Source: Guptibacillus hwajinpoensis
Lineage (GTDB): Bacteria > Bacillota > Bacilli > Bacillales > Guptibacillaceae
Assembly (NCBI RefSeq): GCF_029277305.1
Contig: NZ_CP119526.1
Strand: one strand, 5' to 3'
Length of the DNA stretch: 64,000 nt
The notes beneath the pieces were generated by a model. That model was not told where the DNA came from. It saw only the letters and a list, made by a program, of their open reading frames with translations, and did not search any database. Below, piece after piece: positions 1 to 8,085 of the stretch. The number at the start of each line of letters is the position of its first letter. The first letter of the stretch is position 1. The position numbers and the translations under genes were made by a program.

Positions 1-1
1 T

Positions 2-544
2 TTATCGACATCTCCAGCTGTATTTGATTCACAAAAGTTATACTGGATGAATAACCAATATATTAAAGAAGCGAGTATCGAGCGCGTAGTTGAGCTTGCT
101 CTTCCACATTTAGTTGAGGCTGGTAGGTTCCCGCTTGAGATGACGCCTGAACAAATGGAATGGGCAAAAGAGCTTATTTCGCTTTATCAGGAGCAACTTC
201 ACTATGGACGGGAAATTGTCGAGCTTACTGAGTTGTTCTTTAAACAAGAAATTCAGTATAATGAAGAAGCAATGACCGTTTTAAATGAAGAACAGGTACC
301 AGAAGTAATGCAAGGATTTATTGATCAGCTTGAAAGTGTAGAGGAGTTTGAGCCTGCTGCAATCAAGTCTGCTATTAAAGCAACACAGAAGGCAACAGGT
401 CACAAAGGTAAGAAATTATTTATGCCAATCCGTGTTGCAACTACTGGTGAAACACATGGACCTGAGCTTCCGCAGGCTATTTCTCTCCTTGGTAGAGAGG
501 CTGTTAATGCTCGCTTAAATCAAGTTATATCAATGAGTAAATAA
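2..544 (+). CDS. gltX: Glutamate--tRNA ligase, C-terminal part (cut by window edge)
   Basis: Charges tRNA-Glu with glutamate in the cytoplasm. In Bacilli the enzyme also mischarges tRNA-Gln for later amidation. The frame enters open from the left edge, so about 180 C-terminal residues are seen. They cover the end of the catalytic core (FDSQKLYWMNNQYIK) and the helical anticodon-binding domain, ending in the family tail FMPIRVATTGETHGPEL. The catalytic HIGH and KMSKS motifs lie outside the window. It is followed by the cysteine T-box and cysE-cysS, as in Bacillus. The true start cannot be given. Confidence 0.97.
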   Translation, partial: LSTSPAVFDSQKLYWMNNQYIKEASIERVVELALPHLVEAGRFPLEMTPEQMEWAKELISLYQEQLHYGREIVELTELFFKQEIQYNEEAMTVLNEEQVPEVMQGFIDQLESVEEFEPAAIKSAIKATQKATGHKGKKLFMPIRVATTGETHGPELPQAISLLGREAVNARLNQVISMSK

Positions 545-568
545 AGCTATACTATAGAAATACAATCG

Positions 569-822
569 TTGATGAGGAGAAGTAAATGAGTTGAATTCTT
601 TGTAGAGAGAGTCACCCCTGGCTGAAAGTGACTTAAGAATTCACACATTGAAATGCACCTCTGAGTCTCCTACAGAAAGCCATAGTGGCCATTATGCAGG
701 AGCGGCGCCGCCGTTATCGGTGAAAGGAATTTTCTTTCTATAAGAGAATTCGAAGCAGAGTGGAACCACGCAATAGGCGTCTCTGTGTGATGGAATGATC
801 ACACAGAGGCGCTTTTTTTATT
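569..822 (+). promoter_or_regulatory. T-box riboswitch, cysteine (TGC specifier), controlling cysE-cysS
   Basis: The leader opens with a stem I start (GATGAGGAGAAGTAAATGAG) and carries the conserved T-box AGAGTGGAACCACG at 757-770. It ends in an intrinsic terminator. A TGC triplet at 654-656, in a specifier-loop context (GAAATGCACC), is the likely cysteine specifier. Uncharged tRNA-Cys should pair with the specifier and the T-box and favour the antiterminator. That fits the cysteine synthesis and tRNA-Cys charging genes downstream. I inferred the specifier by eye, without a covariance model. Confidence 0.93.
777..819 (+). terminator. T-box terminator hairpin
   Basis: A 14-bp stem (GCGTCTCTGTGTGA pairing with TCACACAGAGGCGC, one G-U pair) is followed by TTTTTTT. 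It is the default OFF state of the cysteine T-box just upstream of cysE. Confidence 0.92.
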
Positions 823-877
823 AGGTATTCATGTCAAGCGTATCTCGTGGAGTCATGAGAAGAGAGGAGTGGAGGAT

Positions 878-1534
878 TTGTGGAAGACGTTGAAACAAGA
901 TATTGATGTTGTCTTTGATCAGGACCCTGCTGCAAGAAGTTACTTTGAAGTGATTTTGACCTATGCAGGTCTTCATGCCATTTGGTCACATCGAGTTGCT
1001 CATTGGTTCTGGAAGAAAAAATTCTTTTTTCTTGCAAGAGCGGTTTCCCAACTTAGTCGTTTCTTTACAGGGATCGAAATACACCCTGGAGCAACAATTG
1101 GAGAACGCTGTTTCATTGACCACGGGATGGGTGTTGTCATAGGTGAAACTTGTGAGATCGGTAATAACGTTACACTCTTTCAAGGTGTAACCCTTGGTGG
1201 AACAGGTAAAGAAAAAGGAAAGCGACACCCTACACTTGAAGACAATACACTCGTAGCCACAGGTGCTAAAGTGCTTGGCTCCATTACAATAGGACAGAAT
1301 TCAAAAGTAGGGGCAGGGTCAGTTGTTCTGCAAGATGTGCCAGAGGATTCTACTGTCGTAGGTATACCAGGACGTGTCGTTATTCAAAACGGTGTTAAAG
1401 TGCCTCATAATCTTGATCATCATAAAATGCCGGATCCGGTTGCAGATAAATTTAAATTAATGGAGCAAGAAATGCTCGCACTAAAAGAGGAAGTCCAAAG
1501 CCTAAGAAAGAGGAGTGAAAGTTATGGCGATTAA
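878..1534 (+). CDS. cysE: Serine O-acetyltransferase
   Basis: Acetylates L-serine with acetyl-CoA to give O-acetylserine, the first step of cysteine synthesis. The product is 218 residues: a helical N-terminal domain followed by a left-handed beta-helix of hexapeptide repeats. The active-site region is FIDHGMGVVIGE, with the catalytic His near residue 82. I chose TTG 878 because GAGAGGAG lies 8 nt upstream and the protein then aligns with the B. subtilis N-terminus. An in-frame GTG at 869 sits directly on that ribosome site and is unlikely. The 3' end overlaps cysS by 11 bp, so the two are co-translated under the T-box. Confidence 0.96.
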   Translation: MWKTLKQDIDVVFDQDPAARSYFEVILTYAGLHAIWSHRVAHWFWKKKFFFLARAVSQLSRFFTGIEIHPGATIGERCFIDHGMGVVIGETCEIGNNVTLFQGVTLGGTGKEKGKRHPTLEDNTLVATGAKVLGSITIGQNSKVGAGSVVLQDVPEDSTVVGIPGRVVIQNGVKVPHNLDHHKMPDPVADKFKLMEQEMLALKEEVQSLRKRSESYGD

Positions 1535-2924
1535 GTTATACAATACTTTGACGCAGAAGAAGGAGTCTTTTCAACCGATTGAAGAGGGAAAAGTGAAGAT
1601 GTATGTATGTGGGCCAACCGTTTACAATTACATTCACATTGGAAATGCTCGTCCAGCCATCGTTTTTGATGTTGTTCGTCGTTATCTTGAGTATCGTGGA
1701 TACGATGTGCGATATATATCTAACTTTACTGATGTGGATGATAAATTAATTCGAGCTGCTAATGAGCTTGGTGAAGAGGTTCCGGATGTCGCTGAGCGCT
1801 TTATTGAGGCTTATCATGAAGATACAGGTGCACTTGGCGTTAAACGAGCTAATGAACATCCAAGAGTAACAGAGAATATGGATGAAATCATTGCATTTAT
1901 CGAAGCACTTATCGAGAAGGATTTTGCGTATGAATCTGAAGGTGATGTGTATTTCAGAACAAAACAATTCGAAGGATATGGTAAACTTTCTCATCAATCA
2001 ATCGATGAACTGAAGCTCGGTTCACGTATTGGTGTGGGTGAGAAGAAGGAAGACCCTCTTGATTTCACACTGTGGAAGGCAGCTAAAGAAGGTGAGATCT
2101 CCTGGTCAAGTGCATGGGGAGAAGGGCGACCTGGCTGGCATATCGAATGCTCCGCGATGGCTCAGAAGTATCTTGGAGATACAATTGATATTCATGCGGG
2201 AGGAAAAGACCTTGCATTTCCACACCATGAGAACGAGGTTGCTCAAACGGAAGCGTTAACTGGGCACACTTTTGCGAATTACTGGCTTCATAACGGGTAT
2301 ATCAACATTAACAATGAGAAAATGTCAAAATCACTAGGTAACTTCGTTCTAGTGCATGACTTAATTAAACAGCATGATCCAGAAGCCATTCGCTTCTTTA
2401 TGCTGTCCGTTCACTACCGTAACCCGATTAACTTTAATCATGAGTTGCTTCAAAGTGCAAAAACAGGGTTGGATCGGATTAAAGACACTGTAGAAAATCT
2501 TGAACATCGGTTAGAAAATAGCGCAGACCTTGCTGAAGATGTGGCGGCTTGGAAAGAAAAGATCGAAGAGTTTCGCCAACGGTTTGTAGAAGAGATGGAT
2601 GATGATTTTAATACCGCTAATGCTATATCTATACTGTTTGAATTATCAAAAGAAGCGAATCTCTATCTTCAAGGTTCTAATTCTTCAAAAGAAGTGCTTG
2701 AACTGTTAATTGAGCGATTTAATGATTTTGGTTCAGTACTTGGCGTTTCTTTCAGAGCAGAAAAGGCCCTTCTAGATGAAGATATTGACCAATTGATTGA
2801 AGAGCGGAATAACGCAAGAAAAGAGCGTAATTTTGCTAGAGCAGATGAAATTCGTGATGAATTAAAAGACCAGGGCATTCTTCTTGAGGATACACCTCAG
2901 GGCGTTCGCTGGAAGAGGATGTAA
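1524..2924 (+). CDS. cysS: Cysteine--tRNA ligase
   Basis: Class I synthetase that charges tRNA-Cys. The product is 466 residues, the usual length. The signature HIGN is at 38-41 and KMSKS at 266-270. The zinc site is Cys29, Cys209, His234 and Glu238, matching the E. coli enzyme. The C-terminal DALR-type helical domain ends in GVRWKRM. ATG 1524 is preferred over an in-frame GTG at 1515 because AGAGGAG sits 9 nt upstream and the N-terminus MAIKLYNTLT is typical. Confidence 0.98.
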   Translation: MAIKLYNTLTQKKESFQPIEEGKVKMYVCGPTVYNYIHIGNARPAIVFDVVRRYLEYRGYDVRYISNFTDVDDKLIRAANELGEEVPDVAERFIEAYHEDTGALGVKRANEHPRVTENMDEIIAFIEALIEKDFAYESEGDVYFRTKQFEGYGKLSHQSIDELKLGSRIGVGEKKEDPLDFTLWKAAKEGEISWSSAWGEGRPGWHIECSAMAQKYLGDTIDIHAGGKDLAFPHHENEVAQTEALTGHTFANYWLHNGYININNEKMSKSLGNFVLVHDLIKQHDPEAIRFFMLSVHYRNPINFNHELLQSAKTGLDRIKDTVENLEHRLENSADLAEDVAAWKEKIEEFRQRFVEEMDDDFNTANAISILFELSKEANLYLQGSNSSKEVLELLIERFNDFGSVLGVSFRAEKALLDEDIDQLIEERNNARKERNFARADEIRDELKDQGILLEDTPQGVRWKRM

Positions 2925-2927
2925 GCG

Positions 2928-3347
2928 ATGAAGGAATTGGATGTGAAACAACTAAATTCTCTGGCGCTTGCGTATATGGGGGATTCAGTAATTGAAATCA
3001 ATGTTAGGAAACGACTTCTTTTGCTGGGCCATATTCGACCGAACCAGCTACATCGCACAGCAACGAAGTACGTTTCTGCAAAAGCTCAGGCAGCGTTTCT
3101 ACACCAGGTCCTTAACCAAGGAGTACTTTCTGAAGAAGAAGCGGGTGTAGTACGGAGAGGGCGTAACGCCAAATCAGGTACAGTGCCGAAGAATACAAGT
3201 GTTAGTACGTATAAATACTCAACGGCTCTTGAAGCCTTGTTTGGCTATCACTACTTACAGGGAAATGAAGAGAGAGTAGATGAATTATTAGAAGACCTAT
3301 ACAAATTCGTAGAAGAACCAAAGAAAGAAGTGAAGTCTGATGGATAA
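2928..3347 (+). CDS. mrnC: Mini-ribonuclease III (23S rRNA maturation)
   Basis: A 139-residue RNase III-like dimeric enzyme that has a catalytic domain but no double-stranded RNA-binding domain. In B. subtilis it trims both ends of 23S rRNA. Catalytic acidic residues are visible as Asp19 (AYMGDS) and Glu102 (LEALFGY). The conserved RGRNAKSGT loop lies near 78-86. The gene begins 3 bp after cysS and its end overlaps rlmB by 8 bp, which points to translational coupling. Confidence 0.95.
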   Translation: MKELDVKQLNSLALAYMGDSVIEINVRKRLLLLGHIRPNQLHRTATKYVSAKAQAAFLHQVLNQGVLSEEEAGVVRRGRNAKSGTVPKNTSVSTYKYSTALEALFGYHYLQGNEERVDELLEDLYKFVEEPKKEVKSDG

Positions 3348-4086
3348 AGAATTTATTGTTGGGCGTAATGCTGTACTTGAAGCCTTACGCTCAGGTCATG
3401 AAATTAATAAAATTTGGATTAACGAAGGTTCACAGAAAGGACCACTGCAAAACCTTATTCAAAAAGCAAAAGAACAAAATGTTCTTGTACAATTCGTTCC
3501 AAAACGTAAACTTGAACAATTGTCAGGTGAAAGTAACCACCAGGGAGTCGTTGCGTCTATCGCTGCCTATGAATATGCCGATCTAGAGGATCTGTTTAAA
3601 AAGGCAGAAGACTCGGGACAACCTCCTTTATTTCTCATTCTTGATGAAATCGAAGATCCACATAATTTAGGGTCTATTCTAAGAACGGCCGACTCAGCTG
3701 GTGCACACGGTGTTATTATTCCAAAGCGAAGAGCGGTAGGATTAACATCTACTGTAGCAAAATCCTCTACAGGTGCAATTGAATACATTCCTGTTGCGCG
3801 TGTAACAAATCTTGCACGAACAATGGATGAACTGAAAGAGCGAGGAATCTGGTTTGTAGGTACGGATGCACAAGGCGGTCAGGATTATAGAGAAGCTGAT
3901 TATGATATGGGAATAGGACTTGTTATTGGTAGCGAGGGAAAAGGAATGGGTCGACTTATTAAAGACAAATGCGACTTTCTTGTTAGTCTTCCAATGGCAG
4001 GTAAGGTTACATCACTGAATGCATCTGTAGCTGCCGGGTTAATGATGTATGAGGTTTATCGTCAACGTCATCCTCTGGGGGAGTAA
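3340..4086 (+). CDS. rlmB: 23S rRNA (guanosine-2'-O-)-methyltransferase, SpoU family
   Basis: A trefoil-knot SAM-dependent methyltransferase that modifies the ribose of a 23S rRNA P-loop guanosine. It has 248 residues with an N-terminal substrate-binding domain (FIVGRNAVLEALRSG). The three SpoU motifs follow in order: DPHNLGSILRTADSAG, LVIGSEGKGMGRL and SLNASVAAGLMMYE. It keeps the Bacillus position (formerly trmH/yacO) between mrnC and rae1. Confidence 0.95.
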   Translation: MDKEFIVGRNAVLEALRSGHEINKIWINEGSQKGPLQNLIQKAKEQNVLVQFVPKRKLEQLSGESNHQGVVASIAAYEYADLEDLFKKAEDSGQPPLFLILDEIEDPHNLGSILRTADSAGAHGVIIPKRRAVGLTSTVAKSSTGAIEYIPVARVTNLARTMDELKERGIWFVGTDAQGGQDYREADYDMGIGLVIGSEGKGMGRLIKDKCDFLVSLPMAGKVTSLNASVAAGLMMYEVYRQRHPLGE

Positions 4087-4089
4087 ATT

Positions 4090-4599
4090 ATGGACGTGCT
4101 GTTAGTTGATGGGTATAACATCATAGGGGCCTGGACTGAGTTAAGGTCACTAAAAGAGAAAGATTTCAGTAAAGCCCGAGAACTCCTTATTGAGAAGATG
4201 GCTGAATACCAGGCATATACAGGTTATCAGGTGATCGTCGTTTTTGACGCTCACCTCTCACATGGGATAGAGAAGCGTCATAGCCAGTACCGAGTGGAAG
4301 TTATTTACACAAGGGAAAACGAAACAGCGGATGAACGAATTGAAAAAATGGCTCGAGAGCTTAAAGGGATTCGGACTCAAATTCACGTTGCTACTTCTGA
4401 TTATACTGAGCAATGGGCGATCTTTGGACAGGGAGCGTTAAGGAAATCTGCACGGGAGCTGTATAATGAAATGCAGCGGATTGAAAAGGGAATCGAAAAA
4501 AGAGTAGATACCGAGAATCGTAAGAATCGCTCATCAGGCCTGTATTTATCAGAGGAAGTTAGCGAAATATTTGAAAAATGGCGAAGAGGTGGAAAATAG
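4090..4599 (+). CDS. rae1: Ribosome-dependent mRNA endonuclease Rae1, NYN domain
   Basis: A 169-residue PIN/NYN-fold nuclease. In B. subtilis, Rae1 (YacP) enters the ribosomal A site and cuts specific mRNAs during translation. The N-terminal LLVDGYNIIGAW carries the first catalytic Asp, and further conserved acidic stretches are FDAHLS and NETADERIE. It starts 3 bp after rlmB, and only one sigma-A promoter separates it from sigH. Confidence 0.92.
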   Translation: MDVLLVDGYNIIGAWTELRSLKEKDFSKARELLIEKMAEYQAYTGYQVIVVFDAHLSHGIEKRHSQYRVEVIYTRENETADERIEKMARELKGIRTQIHVATSDYTEQWAIFGQGALRKSARELYNEMQRIEKGIEKRVDTENRKNRSSGLYLSEEVSEIFEKWRRGGK

Positions 4600-4603
4600 T
4601 AGG

Positions 4604-4633
4604 TTGACGATTTTTCGACACGTACTGTATAAT
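4604..4633 (+). promoter_or_regulatory. Sigma-A promoter of sigH
   Basis: TTGACG, an 18-bp spacer and a consensus TATAAT lie between rae1 and the sigH start. The B. subtilis sigH gene is read from a vegetative promoter at this place, repressed by AbrB. AbrB binding itself cannot be read from the sequence. Confidence 0.75.
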
Positions 4634-4669
4634 ATTTCTATATAGCGTACTGGTCGGGGGGAACGCATA

Positions 4670-5365
4670 TTGAGCACAGTAGACCTCAAAGAAACCACGG
4701 TAGATCAAGAACAACTGACAGTAGACCAAAGACACCTGGAACACGTAGCATTTGATCAACTTGATGATGAATTGCTCGTCATCATGGTACATGAAGGTCA
4801 CAGCAGAGCGTTGGAACATTTAATTACGAAGTATAAAAATTTCGTGCGCGCTAAGGCTAGGTCGTATTTTCTTATTGGAGCAGACCGAGAAGACATCATT
4901 CAAGAAGGGATGATTGGTCTCTACAAAGCTATACGTGATTTTAGAGGAGACAAGTTCTCATCTTTTAAAGCGTTTGCCGAACTGTGTATCACCCGGCAGA
5001 TGATTACAGCTATTAAAACCGCTACGAGACAAAAGCATATCCCGCTCAATTCTTACGTATCGCTTGATAAGCCTATTTACGATGAAGAATCTGACCGGAC
5101 ATTACTAGACGTCATTTGCGGCACAAAAGTTACTGATCCTGAGGAATTAATCATTAATCAGGAAGAATTTGATGATATCGAACTTAAAATGTCTGAAATT
5201 TTAAGCGATTTAGAAAGAAAAGTTCTTATGCTTTATCTTGATGGACGTTCTTATCAGGAAATTTCGGTTGATTTAAATCGTCACGTAAAGTCGATTGACA
5301 ATGCTTTACAGCGTGTGAAACGAAAGCTTGAGAGATATCTTGAGCTACGAGAAGTCAGCCTTTGA
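4670..5365 (+). CDS. sigH: RNA polymerase sigma-H factor (Spo0H)
   Basis: Alternative sigma factor for the transition to stationary phase, sporulation onset and competence. Region 2 includes NFVRAKARSYFLIGADREDI and region 4 includes GRSYQEISVDLNRHVKSID. Both are nearly identical to B. subtilis. TTG 4670 is supported by CGGGGGGA 7 nt upstream. The protein has 231 residues against 218 in B. subtilis. Part of the extra N-terminus is three consecutive 7-residue units (TVDLKET, TVDQEQL, TVDQRHL) encoded by a 3 x 21-nt tandem repeat. Confidence 0.97.
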   Translation: MSTVDLKETTVDQEQLTVDQRHLEHVAFDQLDDELLVIMVHEGHSRALEHLITKYKNFVRAKARSYFLIGADREDIIQEGMIGLYKAIRDFRGDKFSSFKAFAELCITRQMITAIKTATRQKHIPLNSYVSLDKPIYDEESDRTLLDVICGTKVTDPEELIINQEEFDDIELKMSEILSDLERKVLMLYLDGRSYQEISVDLNRHVKSIDNALQRVKRKLERYLELREVSL

Positions 5366-5392
5366 TAGGGACAAGCTTATAATAGGTTTTTA

Positions 5393-5421
5393 AAAAAGGC
5401 AGGGGATCTCCCCTGTTTTTT
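5393..5421 (+). terminator. Intrinsic terminator after sigH
   Basis: The perfect palindrome CAGGGGATCTCCCCTG is followed by TTTTTTCTTT. It separates sigH from rpmG-secE-nusG. Confidence 0.85.
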
Positions 5422-5446
5422 CTTTGTGGTGCCTTTGGAGGCTTTA

Positions 5447-5476
5447 TTGACACGCTGAAACACGCTGTGATAAAGT
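5447..5476 (+). promoter_or_regulatory. Probable sigma-A promoter for rpmG-secE-nusG
   Basis: A consensus TTGACA is followed by an 18-bp spacer and TAAAGT (4 of 6 matches to TATAAT). It lies just after the sigH terminator and reads toward rpmG. Confidence 0.55.
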
Positions 5477-5517
5477 GATAAAAGTAAGAATGTCAAACTT
5501 TTTGTCAGGTTTGTAGG

Positions 5518-5547
5518 AACGTCACAGTGTCGCTGAGCGTTTTTTTA
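5518..5547 (+). terminator. Possible attenuator in the rpmG leader
   Basis: AACGTCA can pair with TGA-G-CGTT (one bulged G) and is followed by TTTTTTT. It sits between the putative promoter and rpmG, so it could act as a leader attenuator. The stem is short. Confidence 0.35.
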
Positions 5548-5619
5548 TTTTGGTCTTTTTTAGTTTAGAAGAGCTTTAAATACAAACTTCACAACTGCGC
5601 GGCTTAGGAAGGTGTCATT

Positions 5620-5769
5620 ATGCGTAAAAAAGCAGTACTAGCATGTGTTCAATGCAACAGCCGAAACTATACAACTATGAAAAACTCACAGACAAGCCCG
5701 GCCCGCATCGAAGTTAAAAAGTATTGCAAATACTGCGATGCCCATACGACGCATCGCGAAACAAAGTAA
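5620..5769 (+). CDS. rpmG: Large ribosomal subunit protein bL33, zinc-binding form
   Basis: A 49-residue protein starting MRKKAVLACVQC. The ribosome-binding site AGGAAGG precedes the ATG. Two CxxC pairs (Cys9/Cys12 and Cys36/Cys39) form a zinc ribbon, so this is the C+ paralogue. Bacillus usually has two L33 genes, one with and one without zinc, and swaps them under zinc limitation. Its place upstream of secE matches B. subtilis rpmGB. Confidence 0.95.
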   Translation: MRKKAVLACVQCNSRNYTTMKNSQTSPARIEVKKYCKYCDAHTTHRETK

Positions 5770-5860
5770 TGCCTCAAAGGGTTCGTTTGCCGCGGGGCAA
5801 ACAGCATCAAAATAGATTCTCGGGGGAGTTTTCCGCCAGATTAATTGGGGGTAGCAAGTA

Positions 5861-6055
5861 ATGGCAAGTATTGTTCAACGTTCTGGTAAGTTCTTTCGTA
5901 ATGTCGCAAGTGAAATGAAGCGGGTGAGCTGGCCTACACGTAAAGAATTAACTCGCTATACGATCGTAACTGTTACGACAGTTATTTTAATAGCGGTGTT
6001 CTTTGCGCTAATTGACCAGGGTATTTCCTCGTTAATCCGCCTCATTTTAGGATAA
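5861..6055 (+). CDS. secE: Preprotein translocase subunit SecE
   Basis: A 64-residue single-span membrane subunit of the SecYEG channel. The amphipathic conserved segment EMKRVSWPTRKEL (about 18-30) precedes one transmembrane helix (about 34-56). This is the short SecE form of Gram-positives. It is followed by nusG, as in nearly all bacteria. A GGGGG stretch 9 nt upstream of the ATG serves as ribosome-binding site. Confidence 0.97.
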   Translation: MASIVQRSGKFFRNVASEMKRVSWPTRKELTRYTIVTVTTVILIAVFFALIDQGISSLIRLILG

Positions 6056-6134
6056 TTCGTTATAAAAAATCATTCTCAAGGTTAGAATGAGAGAGTAAAT
6101 GAGCTGGGGAGGGAAGGACAACAGTCCTGCATAT

Positions 6135-6668
6135 ATGGAAAAAAGATGGTATGTTGTTCATACGTACTCGGGGTATGAAAACAAAGTAAAAACCAACCTT
6201 GAAAAAAGGGTTGAAACAATGGGCATGACAGACAAGATCTTTCGTGTACTCGTCCCGGTAGAAGAAGAAACAGAAATCAAGAATGGTAAGAAAAAGACAG
6301 TTATGAAGAAAGTCTTTCCTGGCTATGTTATTACCGAGATGGTCATGACGGACGATTCTTGGTATGTTGTGCGCAACACGCCTGGCGTAACTGGATTCGT
6401 AGGATCTAGTGGTGCTGGATCTAAACCTACTGCTTTGCTTCCTGAAGAAGTAGAATCACTTCTTAAGCAAATGGGAATGGAGCAACCAAAAGCAGACGTG
6501 GACTTCGAACTGAAAGAGAAAGTTAAAGTTAAAGAAGGACCATTTGCAGACTTTGTAGGTTCTGTTGAAGGTATTGATACTGACAAAGGTAAAGTGAAAG
6601 TGCACGTTAATATGTTCGGCAGAGAGACGCCTGTTGAGCTTAATTTCGGGCAGGTTGAGAAGTTCTAA
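6135..6668 (+). CDS. nusG: Transcription termination/antitermination factor NusG
   Basis: Binds elongating RNA polymerase and modulates pausing. The N-terminal NGN domain starts MEKRWYVVHTYSGYENKVK and the C-terminal KOW motif is near VKEGPFADFVGSVEGID. ATG 6135 gives 177 residues, identical in length to B. subtilis. An upstream in-frame ATG at 6099 would add 12 residues (MSWGGKDNSPAY) that the family lacks. The G-rich stretch upstream of 6135 is about 17 nt away, with a small GGAC/GTCC hairpin between, so the start is not fully settled. Confidence 0.96.
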   Translation: MEKRWYVVHTYSGYENKVKTNLEKRVETMGMTDKIFRVLVPVEEETEIKNGKKKTVMKKVFPGYVITEMVMTDDSWYVVRNTPGVTGFVGSSGAGSKPTALLPEEVESLLKQMGMEQPKADVDFELKEKVKVKEGPFADFVGSVEGIDTDKGKVKVHVNMFGRETPVELNFGQVEKF

Positions 6669-6759
6669 TAGAAAAGTCCTTGCTTAACTTTTCGATTAAT
6701 GATAGAATTTTAATGTTTCATGAGTCTCATACTAATCGAGACATTCAATTGATATAGAA

Positions 6760-6789
6760 GGTGGGAGGGTGTAAACACCCAAATACCAC
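6760..6789 (+). promoter_or_regulatory. Probable L1-binding autoregulatory site upstream of rplK
   Basis: An outer GTGG/CCAC stem is separated by GA on one side and AAATA on the other from an inner GGGTGT/ACACCC stem. This asymmetric GTGGGAG...AAATACCAC layout copies the L1-binding helix H76-H77 of 23S rRNA (E. coli GGTGGGAGGC...GAAATACCACC, from memory). L1 repression of the rplK-rplA mRNA is established in other bacteria. It ends 11 nt before the rplK ribosome-binding site. Confidence 0.7.
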
Positions 6790-6815
6790 ATCACGGACTT
6801 AAGGAGGTGTGTCGC

Positions 6816-7241
6816 GTGGCTAAAAAGGTAATCAAGGTTGTTAAATTGCAAATCCCGGCTGGGAAGGCAAATCCTGCACCACCAGTAGGACCTGCACTAG
6901 GTCAAGCTGGAGTTAACATTATGGGATTCTGTAAAGAGTTTAATGCTCGTACTTCTGACCAAGCTGGTATGATCATCCCAGTAGAAATTACGGTTTTTGA
7001 AGACCGTTCATTTACATTTATCACTAAAACTCCACCAGCTGCAGTTCTTCTTAAGAAAGCAGCAGGTATCGAGTCAGGTTCTGGTGAACCAAACCGCAAC
7101 AAAGTTGCGACTGTGAAGCGTGATAAAGTGCGTGAAATCGCTGAAACAAAAATGCCAGACCTTAACGCAGCGAATGTAGATTCTGCAATGCGTATGGTTG
7201 AAGGTACTGCACGTAGCATGGGAATTACGATCGAAGACTAA
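6816..7241 (+). CDS. rplK: Large ribosomal subunit protein uL11
   Basis: A 141-residue protein of the GTPase-associated centre; binds 23S rRNA together with the L10-L12 stalk. The proline-rich N-terminus (PAGKANPAPPVGPALGQ) is the thiostrepton-contacting region. The RNA-binding C-terminal domain ends MGITIED. GTG 6816 is chosen over an in-frame ATG at 6807 because AAGGAGGT lies 8 nt upstream of it and the upstream ATG overlaps that site. Confidence 0.98.
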   Translation: MAKKVIKVVKLQIPAGKANPAPPVGPALGQAGVNIMGFCKEFNARTSDQAGMIIPVEITVFEDRSFTFITKTPPAAVLLKKAAGIESGSGEPNRNKVATVKRDKVREIAETKMPDLNAANVDSAMRMVEGTARSMGITIED

Positions 7242-7254
7242 TGTTACACAAGCC

Positions 7255-7300
7255 GTTGCGATTAAAAGGGATTCCTGCCTGTTGTTTACAGGTTCGCAAC
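7255..7300 (+). other. Stem-loop in the rplK-rplA gap
   Basis: GTTGCGA pairs with TCGCAAC over 7 bp, with an inner CCTG/CAGG stem. Only a short TTTT follows, so it is a weak candidate for attenuation or RNA processing. Its function is unknown. Confidence 0.45.
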
Positions 7301-7336
7301 TTTTATTATGATGTCGATCATTTGGCGTCATAAATA

Positions 7337-7361
7337 GTGGGAGGTTAATCCGCTAAACCAC
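7337..7361 (+). promoter_or_regulatory. Second probable L1-binding site, upstream of rplA
   Basis: GTGGGAGG...CTAAACCAC repeats the key features of the site in front of rplK: a GTGG/CCAC outer stem, GA after it and an A-rich strand before CCAC. The inner stem is much shorter (GG/CC). It ends 5 nt before the rplA ribosome-binding site, where bound L1 would block its own translation. Confidence 0.55.
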
Positions 7362-7380
7362 ATTCAAGGAGGAACACAAA

Positions 7381-8073
7381 ATGGCAAAAAGAGGTAAAAG
7401 ATACCAGGAGGCTGCCAAGTTAGTTGAACGTACAACTTTCTATGAGCCTCAAGAAGCAGTTGAACTTGTGAAAAAGACTTCTGTAGGAAACTTTGATGGA
7501 ACAGTTGAAGCAGCAATTCGTCTTGGAGTAGACCCTAAGAAAAACGACCAGCAAGTTCGTGGCGCGGTTGTACTTCCAAACGGAACTGGTAAAACTCAAC
7601 GCGTTCTTGTTTTCGCAAAAGGCGAAAAAGCGAAAGAAGCTGAAGCAGCAGGCGCTGACTATGTTGGAGAAGCTGATTACATCGCTAAAATCAACGAAGG
7701 TTGGTTTGACTTTGACGTAATCGTTGCAACTCCAGATATGATGGGTGAAGTTGGTAAGCTTGGTCGTGTACTAGGACCAAAAGGCTTAATGCCAAACCCG
7801 AAAACTGGAACAGTTACTTTCGATGTTGAAAAAGCTGTTAACGAAATCAAAGCTGGTAAAGTAGAGTACCGTGTTGATCGTGCTGGTAACGTCCACGCAC
7901 CGATCGGTAAGGTATCTTTCGAAGCTGACAAGCTTGTAGAAAACTTGAACACACTTGTGGAGACACTTGTGAAAGTTAAGCCTGCAGCCGCAAAAGGCAC
8001 GTACCTTAAAAACATCTCGGTTACATCTACAATGGGACCTGGTGTTAAAGTTAACGCATCAACTTACCGCTAA
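7381..8073 (+). CDS. rplA: Large ribosomal subunit protein uL1
   Basis: A 230-residue protein that forms the mobile L1 stalk and helps release E-site tRNA. It is also the likely translational repressor of rplK-rplA. Conserved segments include TVEAAIRLGVDPKKNDQQVRG, GRVLGPKGLMPNPKTGTV and the C-terminal STMGPGVKVNAST. AAGGAGG lies 7 nt before the ATG. Confidence 0.98.
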   Translation: MAKRGKRYQEAAKLVERTTFYEPQEAVELVKKTSVGNFDGTVEAAIRLGVDPKKNDQQVRGAVVLPNGTGKTQRVLVFAKGEKAKEAEAAGADYVGEADYIAKINEGWFDFDVIVATPDMMGEVGKLGRVLGPKGLMPNPKTGTVTFDVEKAVNEIKAGKVEYRVDRAGNVHAPIGKVSFEADKLVENLNTLVETLVKVKPAAAKGTYLKNISVTSTMGPGVKVNASTYR

Positions 8074-8085
8074 TTAAATTAGCTG

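Noticed and set aside
6099..6134. Longer NusG starting at ATG 6099
   Set aside because: The added 12 residues are absent from the family and the upstream site is weak; kept only as an alternative.
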